This document shows positions 46,901-55,322 of a DNA stretch of 64,000 nt, in pieces. The DNA comes from Pseudarthrobacter sp. MM222 (GTDB lineage: Bacteria > Actinomycetota > Actinomycetes > Actinomycetales > Micrococcaceae). The number at the start of each line of letters is the position of its first letter. The stretch's first letter is position 1. The stretch lies in assembly GCF_947090775.1 (NCBI RefSeq), contig NZ_OX352321.1, forward strand, positions 2,728,001-2,792,000. Reading direction: 5' to 3'. The position numbers and the translations under genes are program-made. The notes under the pieces were generated by a model. That model saw only the letters and a list, made by a program, of their open reading frames with translations. It searched no databases and had not been told where the DNA came from.

Positions 46901-47831
46901 CTTCACCCGGCTTCAGGGCCACAGCAGCCTCATATGCGGAAACGGCTTCAGCCCATTTATAGCAGCGATCGCTGGCAAAGCCGTGCCGGTAGTGCAGCTC
47001 GGCATCCAGTGGCTTGTCCTTGAGCTGTTCCAGATATGCGGCGGCAGCACTGTCCCAGTCCCTCAAGGCCTCAAAGAAGACGCCATGCCCGAAGCGCCCC
47101 GCCTCCAGCTCCCGATCAGCAGACACAGCGCGGCTAAACCATCCTTGTGCCGCGGTAGGGGCAATTGTTCCCGCATGGGCGAGTCCCGTAGCGAACAGCA
47201 GCCTGGCATCTTTGGGCCGCAGCCGAACTGCGCGCTCGTACAGCTCCGACGCCTCCGAAAAGCGCTCCATTTCAAAGTAGGCGCGGGCGAGCTTCACCAG
47301 CCAGTCTGCATCGTCCTGGTGGAGGGCAAGTCCATCCTCCAGTGCCTCGACTTCTTGCCAGCGGGCCGCGCCTTGCCCCAGTTGCTTTCCCAGTGCCTTG
47401 TGGAACTTCGCTTGACTCGGGTCCAGACGCACAGCAGTGCGCAGCGACTCCTGTGCGCTCAACTTTTCGCCCAAGGCCTGTTCGCACTGGGCCTTCCGGT
47501 AGAACCATTCGGCGCGTTGGGGTTCGAGATTGGTGGCGTGCGTGTATGACTCCAGCGCTTCGGCCCACATCCGCTCGCGCTCGTTGATGAACCCGAGACG
47601 GTAGTGCCAACTGGCGACCTTCGGGTTTAGCGCGACCGCTGCCGAAATGTACTGCTTGGCGCGCGCGAGGTCCTCCAGACGGAAGTAGGCGTGGCCGAGT
47701 TTGTATGCAACCCGGGCATTACCGGTCCCCCCCTGATCCCACAGCCGCTGATAGACGGAGGCAGCCATCTTCCAGTTGCCGCGTTTCTCGAACTCGCGAC
47801 CGCCCCAATAACCGAATTGCCAACCAATCAT
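43971..47831 (-). CDS. TPR - TagF-type glycerophosphotransferase - GT4 fusion (second copy)
   Basis: I chose the ATG at 47831 with GGAGGAAA upstream, giving 1286 residues. Residues 1-490 are TPR-like repeats (YWHYRLGFAQERLHHYQEAA and similar, period about 34-36). The TagF domain has NTWHGTPLKKMG (about 607), GYPRIDKTLN, LYAPTWRGS (about 704) and ITDYSSVVFDF (about 777). The GT4 domain has ISARLSPEKDHAKLL and SNHEGQPMVLLEAM (about 1195). Motif positions match the 32.9 kb copy almost residue for residue, so the two are paralogues with a shared architecture. It is the last gene of the long minus-strand operon, 134 bases after the GT2-TagF gene. Confidence 0.85.
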   Translation of the reverse strand: MIGWQFGYWGGREFEKRGNWKMAASVYQRLWDQGGTGNARVAYKLGHAYFRLEDLARAKQYISAAVALNPKVASWHYRLGFINERERMWAEALESYTHATNLEPQRAEWFYRKAQCEQALGEKLSAQESLRTAVRLDPSQAKFHKALGKQLGQGAARWQEVEALEDGLALHQDDADWLVKLARAYFEMERFSEASELYERAVRLRPKDARLLFATGLAHAGTIAPTAAQGWFSRAVSADRELEAGRFGHGVFFEALRDWDSAAAAYLEQLKDKPLDAELHYRHGFASDRCYKWAEAVSAYEAAVALKPGEAYWHYRLGFAQERLHHYQEAADAYAEALRVSDSQKPYWQFRLAYVLHEMGRYGEAVESYVAAARLAPVDQIFEDSGEANRTDVHERLLVSVRQLAGTIKSKLDAKSYFDVGTDAEKLGDWPAAAQLYSQAVLRSNDHRSGWYNRLGFALAKAGALEEACDAFRQSRIFARPYGVSEQSYSKSAAVKTVIEYVEYYESLPLVANTILYESNLGTSIDCNPLSMYETIVDDPKYSGYVHIWTVANGEVTLPASLLGRENVRIVVKQSDLYLKYLATAEYLINNSTFPSYFVRKDGQSYLNTWHGTPLKKMGTDVEGSALEHANVTRNLLQATHLLSPNEHTTDVLTRAFGVDGIFTGRVALTGYPRIDKTLNSSAAHRESVLNVLGIDPEGRKPVVLYAPTWRGSMNAKVLDSEAMAQDIEALASASDFHLLVRAHHYTEDLLVGSDKPIAVVPRSLTTNDLLSVVDVLITDYSSVVFDFMATGRPVVLYAPDQDEYAAERGLYFDMEGLPGPVCSTVDEVLAGVRNGLAAEQRHPAYAANQARFTPAEDGLAADRAVAFYFENDAQHDVILPKKESSLLFRHGMNPNGMTASLLNLLEALDTDRHTLTLLIDAAGVSDDPQRLAAFKSLPENVRTVGRVGRQIASVEERWIMSAFKRSNTFSTDEQRQIYFNAFNREFRRLFGKSAFDALVEFDGYSPFMASILLGGRSDANTSDIFLHNDMLAENQSKYPYLREMFALYREFDGVISVSEALSEVNASKLSDSFDIPKEKFDFTPNVILPGKILAKASESIVSPVIEWMTGPGKVFTISARLSPEKDHAKLLRAFKKIVNESPDTRLVMIGDGVLAGELRRLTRDLGLEESVFLAGMQENPFAILRKSDCFILSSNHEGQPMVLLEAMVLGMSIVATDIDGSRGVLAGPDGDHGLLVPNSVDGLVAGMRAYLAGEVPPATFDAEQYVAAALAKFERVVGAEVALAR

Positions 47832-47965
47832 CAATTTCCTCCATGTTGTCGAACCGCCGAGCAGGCACACTGTCGGCCCTGTCCATGCCTAAGTTTACGG
47901 TGCCGGAAATGCAGACTTTGGGATCGCGCCGGCCGGTTTGACAAGCAGCCGAGACGAGCCCCGGA

Positions 47966-50900
47966 TCAGTCCCATTGGCTTGGGGCTGCTGCCGAGGGCC
48001 AGATTGTTGCTAGGACCCTGTCCGTTGCCGCGCCGTCGTCCAGTGCCGCGTAGTTCGCTTTGAATCGTCGATAGGATTCTTCGCTCGATCCATCCCCGGC
48101 GGCCAATATCGCGGCACAGAGCTGGTCGGTGTCCGCGCAAAGCGGTCCTGGGGCTATCGCTTCCCAGTCCAGATAAAGACCCCGGGTCTCGTCCCGGTAC
48201 TGGTTCAAATCGGGAACGAGGAAGAACATGGGCTTGCCCGTGACGCAGTAATCGAAAGATATCGAGGAGTAGTCGGTCACCAGGAGGTCCGACACCAAAA
48301 TAAGATCGTTGATTTCCGGATACAGGGAGACATCAATCACGTTCGCACCAACTTGCGTGGACGAGGCGCCGGCCACGTTGTGGTGCCCGCGAATCAGGAA
48401 AACATAATTTGATCCGAGATTCCGTCCCGCCCTCGAGAAGTCCAAATGGCTCACTAGGCGATGCCGCTGTGATCCGTCCCGGGCATCATCACGCCACGTT
48501 GGGGCGTACAAGACAACAGTCTTGTCTTGAGTTATCCCCAGCGTTTGTCGAAGCCGCTCTGCTGTGTTCTCCCTGCCCGGGCGAACCAAGACGTCATTAC
48601 GCGGATAACCTGCGGTCAAAACATTCCCGTTGTAGCCGAACGCCTCAGGTAGGATCTTTGACGCGAAATCGTTCTGGGCGAGAAGAACGTCCCACATCTG
48701 CCCTTCCCGTTCCATGGTCCGCCGGTACGACGCAGAGAGATGACGGTTGGGGGCGTGCCGCGCTAGTTTCTTCAGCGGCGTTCCATGCCATGTCTGGACG
48801 TATCGTTGTCCTTCGGATTTTTTGAAGTAGAACGGGAAATTGTTGTTGTTGACCACTGTCCCAGAGGTCTTCAGCCTGGCGAACCATTCCCGCGAGCCTC
48901 GAAGGACGGGGACGGCATACGTCGGATATTCGACCGAAAAGTCATTTATGGACCAGTAGATCGGCACTTCCGGGGACTTTTCGTGCAGGGCGTCTGAGAG
49001 GGCGCGCGGACTGTCAGTGCAGGTCTTGCCTGAGAAACTTTCAAACAAGACGCCTTCAGTAAGGGCATGGAAACCCGCCGCCCGCACATATTCATTTCGG
49101 AGCCGACGCTGGTTGTACTTACCCCGCTCCCCGCTTTCCAGCGGAGGTGCAATTCCAACGGCGCCAGCTCCGGACTGGGCCCGAAACACCGTAACTGTTG
49201 CAGAGGGGAATCCCTGTTCCAGGGGAAGTTGGCTGGCAAGCGAATCGTCGACCTTGACCGGCAGCGACGATTGGCTGATGGCTTCGCCACCGTCGGCATA
49301 GCGGAGCGTATAGGCACCGGGAAATGGCGCAGCGGCCACCTTGCCCCAGGTGACCTGCTTCAGGGAGAAGGTAAAGATCCGGGAGTCCGGGCCATTCTCG
49401 TCGATCGAGATCGGGCGGACAATGTTTCTTGCCGTGACCAAAGCCAGGTCCAGTGCCTGCGCCCTTGACGGTATTGCCGGCGGGATCCTCAGACTGATGC
49501 TGAACTGCCCTCGGAGCTCATCGAATGCGACATCCGTAACCACGGGGCGTGGGGTTGCAGAGCCGGCTAGGACGGCGCTGGAACCCTTGGAAGGAAGGCT
49601 TAGAACATGGCTGTGTTCATAAATTTCTTGGGCCACGGCTAGCTGGACTGCCAGTTCAACCGTTGTCGTTCGTCGGACCGGGAGGAGGTCAGCTTCGATG
49701 CTGCAGGTGAAAGCGGCGGCGGAATGGCGGGCATAGGGATCGTTGCTGAGCATATCTATCCGGGGATCCTCACAACGTTCCACGTCGACATTCCGGAGGT
49801 TCCCTGCATCGTCCTTTATCTGGACAGTGATTTTCCCGGGATAGATTGCAGAGTCAAGTCCGGGCAAGTAGAAGTGGCCGCTGACCATCAGGGCACTGCG
49901 GTCAGACCATCCCCGGCTGCTCACGTCGGAAACAGGCGTCAGTGCTGACGCGGGGAATTCCAAGAGTTCATCCGGATACGGCGTGCTCAGCTGATCCAAA
50001 TATTCAAGCCGAGCCATCAATCGGTTGTCCCGTATCCGGGTTTCAAATCCTGTGCCGTTTTCGGAGCGATGGATGAGTGCATGTTCGAGGTCCGCACGAG
50101 CTCCTAATGCCGTCAAGCTACCTAAAATCTGCTCGTGCGGACCAATGTTCTTGATCACGGCGGCGGCAAATTCCATGCCCACGCTCTGCACCGAGGCAAG
50201 GATTTGAGACAGGCCGACATGGAGGGTGTGCCAGTAGTCCCCATCCGCGTAGGGCACCTGCTCGAAGTACGGCACGAGGTCCGAGCCGAGGACTCTCGTG
50301 AACCACGGCATCAGCACGTCGGGCCCACGCTCCGCCAGCAGCAGCTGGCTGACCGAGTTCACAACATCTAATCGGTCCGCCAGGTCGCGGATCGAGTGCT
50401 TGCCCTGGGTAATGGAGGTGCCGTCCTGGCGCAAACGCCAGCTATAAACAACGTCGGGAATGATGTCGAACGCATTGGCCCTTGCGTAGGCCCGAGCCGT
50501 GGTCTCCTGATCCTCGTAGAGGACATCCTCGGGTATGGTCGCGACCGCAGAATCCCAGAAATCCTTGCGGAACATTTTGTTCCAAAGGAAGACATCCGAA
50601 ATGATTTCAGGGTAATCGGTGAGGCCGATTCCGGTCCTTGGGACTGCATGGAGCTTCTCCATCATCCGCACACCGGTTCTCTTGCGCCCCACCAGCCGGT
50701 CCGACGCCCCGACCACGAATTCGGAGAAGGTCTCGTGCAGCTTCGTGATCATGATCCGGTAAGCGTCGGCGGCCACAATGTCATCAGAATCCGCGAACAC
50801 GATGTACTTGCCCGTTGCTTGTTCGAGGCCTGCATTGCGTGCCCTGCCGTTGCCGCCGTGCGGGACGGCGAGGATGCGGATTCTACGGTCGCGGCGGGCG

Positions 50901-51235
50901 AAGTCCTCCACGATTGCACGCGAACCATCGGAAGAACCGTCATCAACAACGATGATTTCCAGGTACGGGTAGCTCTGGGACACGATGCTGGCAAGACAGT
51001 CAGCCAGGTAGGGCTCGACGTTGAATGCAGGCACGATCACGGACAGTCGCCCCAGGTTCTGCGGACGGCCGACAACGAAGCGCTGCAGTCGGAACTTGTC
51101 GGCCGGATGCATCCCGCTGCCGACGCGGTAAGCGAGACTTTTGAGCCGGCGAGCCAGCCCCCAGCGGGACCTTCCAGCGCCAGTCAAGTCCATAATTACG
51201 CGAGGCCTTTCTTGCCGAGTATCAATGTTCTGCAT
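47966..51235 (-). CDS. GT2 glycosyltransferase fused to TagF-type domain
   Basis: The GT2 domain starts LSVIVPAFNVEPYL (about 65) with VVDDGSSDGS and FADSDD (about 147, the DxD metal motif). A beta-rich middle part (about 380-690) follows. The TagF domain has QTWHGTPLKKLA (about 812), GYPRNDVLVR, LYAPTWRDD (about 908), LIRGHHNV and VTDYSSISFDY (about 985). Reading frame continues upstream into the dehydrogenase gene, so I start at the ATG at 51235, 31 bases after that stop; an ATG at 51193 is an alternative. The same GT2-TagF order is known in capsule and teichoic acid polymerases. Confidence 0.83.
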   Translation of the reverse strand: MQNIDTRQERPRVIMDLTGAGRSRWGLARRLKSLAYRVGSGMHPADKFRLQRFVVGRPQNLGRLSVIVPAFNVEPYLADCLASIVSQSYPYLEIIVVDDGSSDGSRAIVEDFARRDRRIRILAVPHGGNGRARNAGLEQATGKYIVFADSDDIVAADAYRIMITKLHETFSEFVVGASDRLVGRKRTGVRMMEKLHAVPRTGIGLTDYPEIISDVFLWNKMFRKDFWDSAVATIPEDVLYEDQETTARAYARANAFDIIPDVVYSWRLRQDGTSITQGKHSIRDLADRLDVVNSVSQLLLAERGPDVLMPWFTRVLGSDLVPYFEQVPYADGDYWHTLHVGLSQILASVQSVGMEFAAAVIKNIGPHEQILGSLTALGARADLEHALIHRSENGTGFETRIRDNRLMARLEYLDQLSTPYPDELLEFPASALTPVSDVSSRGWSDRSALMVSGHFYLPGLDSAIYPGKITVQIKDDAGNLRNVDVERCEDPRIDMLSNDPYARHSAAAFTCSIEADLLPVRRTTTVELAVQLAVAQEIYEHSHVLSLPSKGSSAVLAGSATPRPVVTDVAFDELRGQFSISLRIPPAIPSRAQALDLALVTARNIVRPISIDENGPDSRIFTFSLKQVTWGKVAAAPFPGAYTLRYADGGEAISQSSLPVKVDDSLASQLPLEQGFPSATVTVFRAQSGAGAVGIAPPLESGERGKYNQRRLRNEYVRAAGFHALTEGVLFESFSGKTCTDSPRALSDALHEKSPEVPIYWSINDFSVEYPTYAVPVLRGSREWFARLKTSGTVVNNNNFPFYFKKSEGQRYVQTWHGTPLKKLARHAPNRHLSASYRRTMEREGQMWDVLLAQNDFASKILPEAFGYNGNVLTAGYPRNDVLVRPGRENTAERLRQTLGITQDKTVVLYAPTWRDDARDGSQRHRLVSHLDFSRAGRNLGSNYVFLIRGHHNVAGASSTQVGANVIDVSLYPEINDLILVSDLLVTDYSSISFDYCVTGKPMFFLVPDLNQYRDETRGLYLDWEAIAPGPLCADTDQLCAAILAAGDGSSEESYRRFKANYAALDDGAATDRVLATIWPSAAAPSQWD

Positions 51236-51266
51236 ACCGCCGGAACGAAGTCCAGGGATGCCGCGC

Positions 51267-52547
51267 TCAGCGCCAGAAGCCTCGGGTGTCGATGAGCCGC
51301 TTGCCCTCCAGGCTGGCGGGCTCGATCTCACGGAACTTGTCGTGATCGACCAGGAGCACCACCACCTGGGCGGCCTCGATCGCAGCATCCGTTTCCTCGA
51401 GCCGGATATTGGGGATAGCAGCGAGTTCCTGGGGCAGCTTGTTTTTGTGCGGTGCTGCGACGCGGATGTCGGCATCCGGATGCAGCGTGGCGACGCGTCG
51501 GACAATTTCCATGGCCGGGGACTCGCGGACGTCGTCGATGTTGGCCTTGAAGGCAAGGCCGAGGCAGGCGATAACAGGGCGGTCGATGTCGCTGACGGCT
51601 TTCCGGATCTGGTCAACAACGTAACCAGGCTTACCGTCGTTGACCTCGCGGGCCGTCCGGATCAGGGCAGAGTTTTCGGGATCCGCCGCCACGATGAACC
51701 ACGGGTCGACGGCGATGCAGTGGCCGCCGACTCCCGGGCCGGGCTGGAGGATGTTGACGCGGGGGTGGTGATTCGCCAGGCGGATAAGCTCCCAGACATC
51801 AATGTCCAGGCTGTCGCTGATGACCGACAGTTCGTTCGCAAAGGCAATGTTAACGTCGCGGTAAGCGTTCTCAACCAGTTTGGACATCTCCGCGGTTGCC
51901 GCGTCTGTCAGGTGGATCTCGCCTTGGCAGAAAACCGCGTAAAGCGCAGCCGCGGCCTCGGCGGCCTCGGTGGTAAGGCCGCCTACCACCCGGTCGTTGG
52001 TGACAAGTTCAATCATGATCCGGCCGGGCAGTACCCGTTCGGGGCAGTGTGCCACGAGCAGTACCGGCTTTCCGTCCTGGCCATCAAGGCTGAGGTCCGG
52101 GCGCATTCCCAGAATCAGCTCTGCAAGCCGGCGGGTGCTTCCGGGCGGGGACGTCGATTCCAGGATCAACAGTTCACCGCCGCTGAGCTGCGGGGCGATG
52201 GCCCGGGCCGCGGCAGCGATATATGACATGTCGGCTGACTTGTCGGCCTTGAACGGCGTCGGAACGGCGACGATGTAGGCGTCCGCGCTGGGGGTTTCGA
52301 GCTGAGCCCGAAGCCTCCCCTGGCTGACCGCCCCCGCGACGTGGATGCCCAGGTCGGGTTCCACGAACGGCACATCGCCGTTGTTGATGGCTTCCACCGT
52401 CTTTGGATTGAGGTCGACGCCGATGACCTCGAGCCCGTTGGTCGCGAGGATGGCCGCCGTGGGCAGTCCGATGTAACCGAGTCCGACGACGGCGACCGTT
52501 TTGATCGAAGCCTCAGTCTCGGCAGCCCTAGATGTCAACATGTTCAT
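51267..52547 (-). CDS. wecC: UDP-N-acetyl-D-mannosamine dehydrogenase (second copy)
   Basis: The 426-residue protein has VVGLGYIGLPTA, the catalytic GPGVGGHCIAVDPWF and LGLAFKANIDDVRESPA, like the copy at 21.7-22.9 kb. The two proteins look roughly 70-75 percent identical by eye and the DNA clearly shares ancestry. The ATG at 52547 overlaps the upstream CgeB-GT2 gene by 20 bases. Two copies may serve two operons under separate control, or one may have drifted to a related UDP-sugar. UDP-ManNAcA is the likely product. Confidence 0.9.
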   Translation of the reverse strand: MNMLTSRAAETEASIKTVAVVGLGYIGLPTAAILATNGLEVIGVDLNPKTVEAINNGDVPFVEPDLGIHVAGAVSQGRLRAQLETPSADAYIVAVPTPFKADKSADMSYIAAAARAIAPQLSGGELLILESTSPPGSTRRLAELILGMRPDLSLDGQDGKPVLLVAHCPERVLPGRIMIELVTNDRVVGGLTTEAAEAAAALYAVFCQGEIHLTDAATAEMSKLVENAYRDVNIAFANELSVISDSLDIDVWELIRLANHHPRVNILQPGPGVGGHCIAVDPWFIVAADPENSALIRTAREVNDGKPGYVVDQIRKAVSDIDRPVIACLGLAFKANIDDVRESPAMEIVRRVATLHPDADIRVAAPHKNKLPQELAAIPNIRLEETDAAIEAAQVVVLLVDHDKFREIEPASLEGKRLIDTRGFWR

Positions 52548-54435
52548 TTAACTTTCCATAGAATTTGAGGTCTCCGGAGGCAAGCAATTCCGCATCCTCG
52601 ACCTGCCAGGTGTGTCCATCACCGGTGCGGACCTGGAAGTAGTTGAAGCGGTCCGCCGAGTAGATGATCTTACCGGCCTCATGGGCTGCCCGCAGAAACC
52701 CGGTGTCCTCACCGACCGTAACGTTGGCGAAGGGGTGGTCGGTGAACACGTCCCTGCGGGCCATGATCGTCGGCCCCATCACGAAGTCGGAATACCGGTG
52801 TTCCCGGGCCGCGAACCGCAGGATGGCCGCATTCGACGTCTCAAGGTGCATGTAATGGGCCTGCTTCCCCACGATGTCGGCGCCTGAATAGGACAGGGCA
52901 TGGAGCTGGTCGCTCAGGTAGTGCGGCCCGTAGTGGTCGTCATCGTCCATTTTGGTGAGGACCTGCCCGCTGGCAGCGGCCACGCACCTGTTCAGGCACT
53001 CCCCCAGAGAGACGTCCCGGGGCGCCTCGAGGAGCATGACGTTCCGGAGTCCGTACTCCTCGCAAAGTCCGGCCAGGCGTTCCGCCGGAAGCTGGAATCC
53101 GTGCGTGAGCAGCACCAGTTCAGGCTCCACTCCGCGTTGTTCTGCCAAGGTCCGGAATACGCTTTCGAGGTTCTGGGGCCTGATGGTGGGCAGCAGCACC
53201 GAGATGGTAGGCCGCGTCACGCCGGAGCCACGTCCCGGCAACGCGTGCTGCAGCACGGTGTCGGCCCGGTGAGCATAGGTGTGGGTCGTCCAGATGGTGC
53301 GCTGGGCCAGGTGCGCCGTGCGGTCGTTGAGTTCGGGGTTGGAAACCAGGGCCCGGGTGAGGTGCTCGGCTTCCTTGCGGGTGGCAGCCACCGGCACTGC
53401 AGCCGCGGAGAAAAACTTCCCCATCGCCTCGCTGGGCGCAGTGACAACCGGTGTCCCCGACGCCGAGATTTCAAAGATCCGGCGGGCGCACATGCTCGGT
53501 GAATCGACGACGGAATTGACGTTGAGGAACACCTTGTACGCCTTGTAGGCGGAAAGCGTCTGGGCATAGGTCAGCGACCCGACCACCCGCGTGTCCAGCG
53601 GAGCGGGGAACTGGTATTCGGCGTTGCCGCCAAGCTGGCGGGAAAAGATCTCCAGCCCTGTTTCCATCCTGGCGGAGGCATCGAGCGCGCCGCCGAGGAG
53701 GTAGTCCATCTGGGCGCGGCGTTCGGGGTACTTGTGGGCGAAGTACATCCCCGCAAACGCGACGTCCCTGCTGTGCCGGCCGTGGGCGGGGCGCACCGGG
53801 TTGTGGACGGCAGGCTGGGCCGCGAACGGAAGAACAGCTATCCGTTCGTGCCCCAGATCCACTCTGTACTGAGGGATGCGGCCGGAATCCGAGGTGAAGA
53901 CCTGGTCAAAGAGGCGGGCCGCCGGCAGGAAGTCGTCATAGTGTGGCGGGTCTTCCTTGTTCCAGAAAACCGTAGGGATCCCTTGTTCCCGGCACCATTC
54001 GAGGAGCTCCCGGAACTCGTCGCTGGGTCCGTTCGGACCTGTCAGCTTGCCGCGCCACAGGCCGCCGTTTCCGGCCCAGGCGGACTCGACGAACAGCAGG
54101 TCGAGTTCTCCGGCTGCGAGATCGCTGCGCCAGGTGTGGGGGTGGACAGGGCTCGTGGTCCATTCGTAGCCGAAAGCCAGCGCGGAGAAGTCGTCCAGGA
54201 TCACCGCGGCCCGCACGTCGCTGCCGGACGGTTGCGGCAACGCCAGATCGGCCGGCGCCAGCGAGAGGCGCTTCTTGCGCCCCCGTCCGGTCCAGTCGGC
54301 TTCAACACCCTGAACGTTGCGCGGTGCGGCGAAGCCCAGCTCTGTCCGGCGGCGCGAACGCCAGGTGCTGAATTGGGCGGGTCCGCCATTGCGAAGGTGC
54401 CACAGTCCCGTCCTGATGTCCCGCAGGACCGGCAT
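52528..54435 (-). CDS. CgeB-like glycosyltransferase fused to GT2 domain (second copy)
   Basis: The protein has 635 residues. The CgeB-like half has TVFWNKEDPPHYDDFLPAAR, VAFAGMYFAHKYPERR and SMCARRIFEISASGTPVV. The GT2 half has LTKMDDDDHYGPHYL (about 495, with a clear DDD metal motif) and HALSYSGADIVGKQ. It is a paralogue of the 22.9-24.8 kb protein; there the corresponding acidic motif is MDDADYY. The ATG and the upstream ATPase stop share a base (TGATG). The N-terminus VEADWTGRGRKKRL matches VEGEWTGRGRNRQL-like sequence in the other copy. Confidence 0.8.
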   Translation of the reverse strand: MPVLRDIRTGLWHLRNGGPAQFSTWRSRRRTELGFAAPRNVQGVEADWTGRGRKKRLSLAPADLALPQPSGSDVRAAVILDDFSALAFGYEWTTSPVHPHTWRSDLAAGELDLLFVESAWAGNGGLWRGKLTGPNGPSDEFRELLEWCREQGIPTVFWNKEDPPHYDDFLPAARLFDQVFTSDSGRIPQYRVDLGHERIAVLPFAAQPAVHNPVRPAHGRHSRDVAFAGMYFAHKYPERRAQMDYLLGGALDASARMETGLEIFSRQLGGNAEYQFPAPLDTRVVGSLTYAQTLSAYKAYKVFLNVNSVVDSPSMCARRIFEISASGTPVVTAPSEAMGKFFSAAAVPVAATRKEAEHLTRALVSNPELNDRTAHLAQRTIWTTHTYAHRADTVLQHALPGRGSGVTRPTISVLLPTIRPQNLESVFRTLAEQRGVEPELVLLTHGFQLPAERLAGLCEEYGLRNVMLLEAPRDVSLGECLNRCVAAASGQVLTKMDDDDHYGPHYLSDQLHALSYSGADIVGKQAHYMHLETSNAAILRFAAREHRYSDFVMGPTIMARRDVFTDHPFANVTVGEDTGFLRAAHEAGKIIYSADRFNYFQVRTGDGHTWQVEDAELLASGDLKFYGKLNEHVDI

Positions 54436-55322
54436 CAGCCTCGGCTCCGGCGTGATGACCGCCCACGGACCTCAGTGGCCACGAGGTTGGCTTTGGCGTC
54501 GTCGAGGATTTTGGTTGCTGAAATGTTGTTGCCTTTGGAGAGGTGACGGGTGAAGTCCTGGTAGGCCTTGATGGCTTCGTCCGGCTCGCCGTCCATGATC
54601 AGGTCGCCTTTGTCCAGCCAGATTACCCGGGTGCACATATCTTTGATCGTGTCCAGGCTGTGGCTGACCAGGAAGACACAGCCGGCTTGTTCGCGAAGCT
54701 CATCCATCCGCAGCTTGCTGCGGTCCGCAAACTGGGCGTCTCCGGTGTTGAGGGCCTCATCCACCAGCAGAATTTCTGGATCGACGCTTGCGGCGATGGC
54801 AAAGCGGAGGCGGGATGCCATGCCGGACGAGTAGGACTTCATCGGCAGGTGGATGGATTTTTCGAGCCCGGACAGCTCTACAATGCTGTTGAACTTTTCG
54901 TCCACCTCGTCCCGGCTCATGCCCATGGCGAGGCAGCCGAGGATCACGTTCTGGTCGCCGGAAAGGTCCTGCACCAGGGCGGCATTAACGCCGAGCATGA
55001 TGGGGGTGCTGGAGGCGTACACGGCTCCGCCTGATGGTTTGGACTGGCCGCTGATGATCTTCATCAGCGTGCTCTTCCCGGAGCCGTTCCTGCCAATGAT
55101 GCCCACGGACTCGCCGCGTTCAACCACGAGTGACAGCTTATTCAGGGCTTGCACGATGACCATGTTCGGCTTGCCGGCTGCCCGGCGCAGGAAGCGGCGC
55201 TTAGTCCGTTTTGCTTCAACTTCCACTGCAGCACTGGATGCCACGCGGTACCGCATCTCGACGGCGTCGACCACCACGCAGGGATGTCCCTCGATAAAGA
55301 TTTCCCGCTCACCCGCGTCCAT
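54435..55322 (-). CDS. ABC transporter ATPase of the TagH/Wzt type
   Basis: I chose the ATG at 55322, with GGGGAGGAG 4 bases upstream, giving 295 residues. Walker A is GIIGRNGSGKSTLM, the signature is SYSSGMASRLRFA (the SSGM form typical of polysaccharide exporters), Walker B is EILLVDEAL and the switch is FLVSHSLDTI. There is no large C-terminal carbohydrate-binding domain as in long Wzt proteins. The start overlaps the permease gene by 14 bases. With the permease it would export the finished lipid-linked polymer. The last 40 residues are basic. Confidence 0.93.
   Translation of the reverse strand: MDAGEREIFIEGHPCVVVDAVEMRYRVASSAAVEVEAKRTKRRFLRRAAGKPNMVIVQALNKLSLVVERGESVGIIGRNGSGKSTLMKIISGQSKPSGGAVYASSTPIMLGVNAALVQDLSGDQNVILGCLAMGMSRDEVDEKFNSIVELSGLEKSIHLPMKSYSSGMASRLRFAIAASVDPEILLVDEALNTGDAQFADRSKLRMDELREQAGCVFLVSHSLDTIKDMCTRVIWLDKGDLIMDGEPDEAIKAYQDFTRHLSKGNNISATKILDDAKANLVATEVRGRSSRRSRG

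Noticed and set aside
51236..51619. N-terminal extension of the GT2-TagF frame into wecC
   Set aside because: The extension is antisense-like in composition (Ser/Arg/Pro-rich) and overlaps the dehydrogenase coding sequence in another frame. The gene start at 51235 is more plausible.
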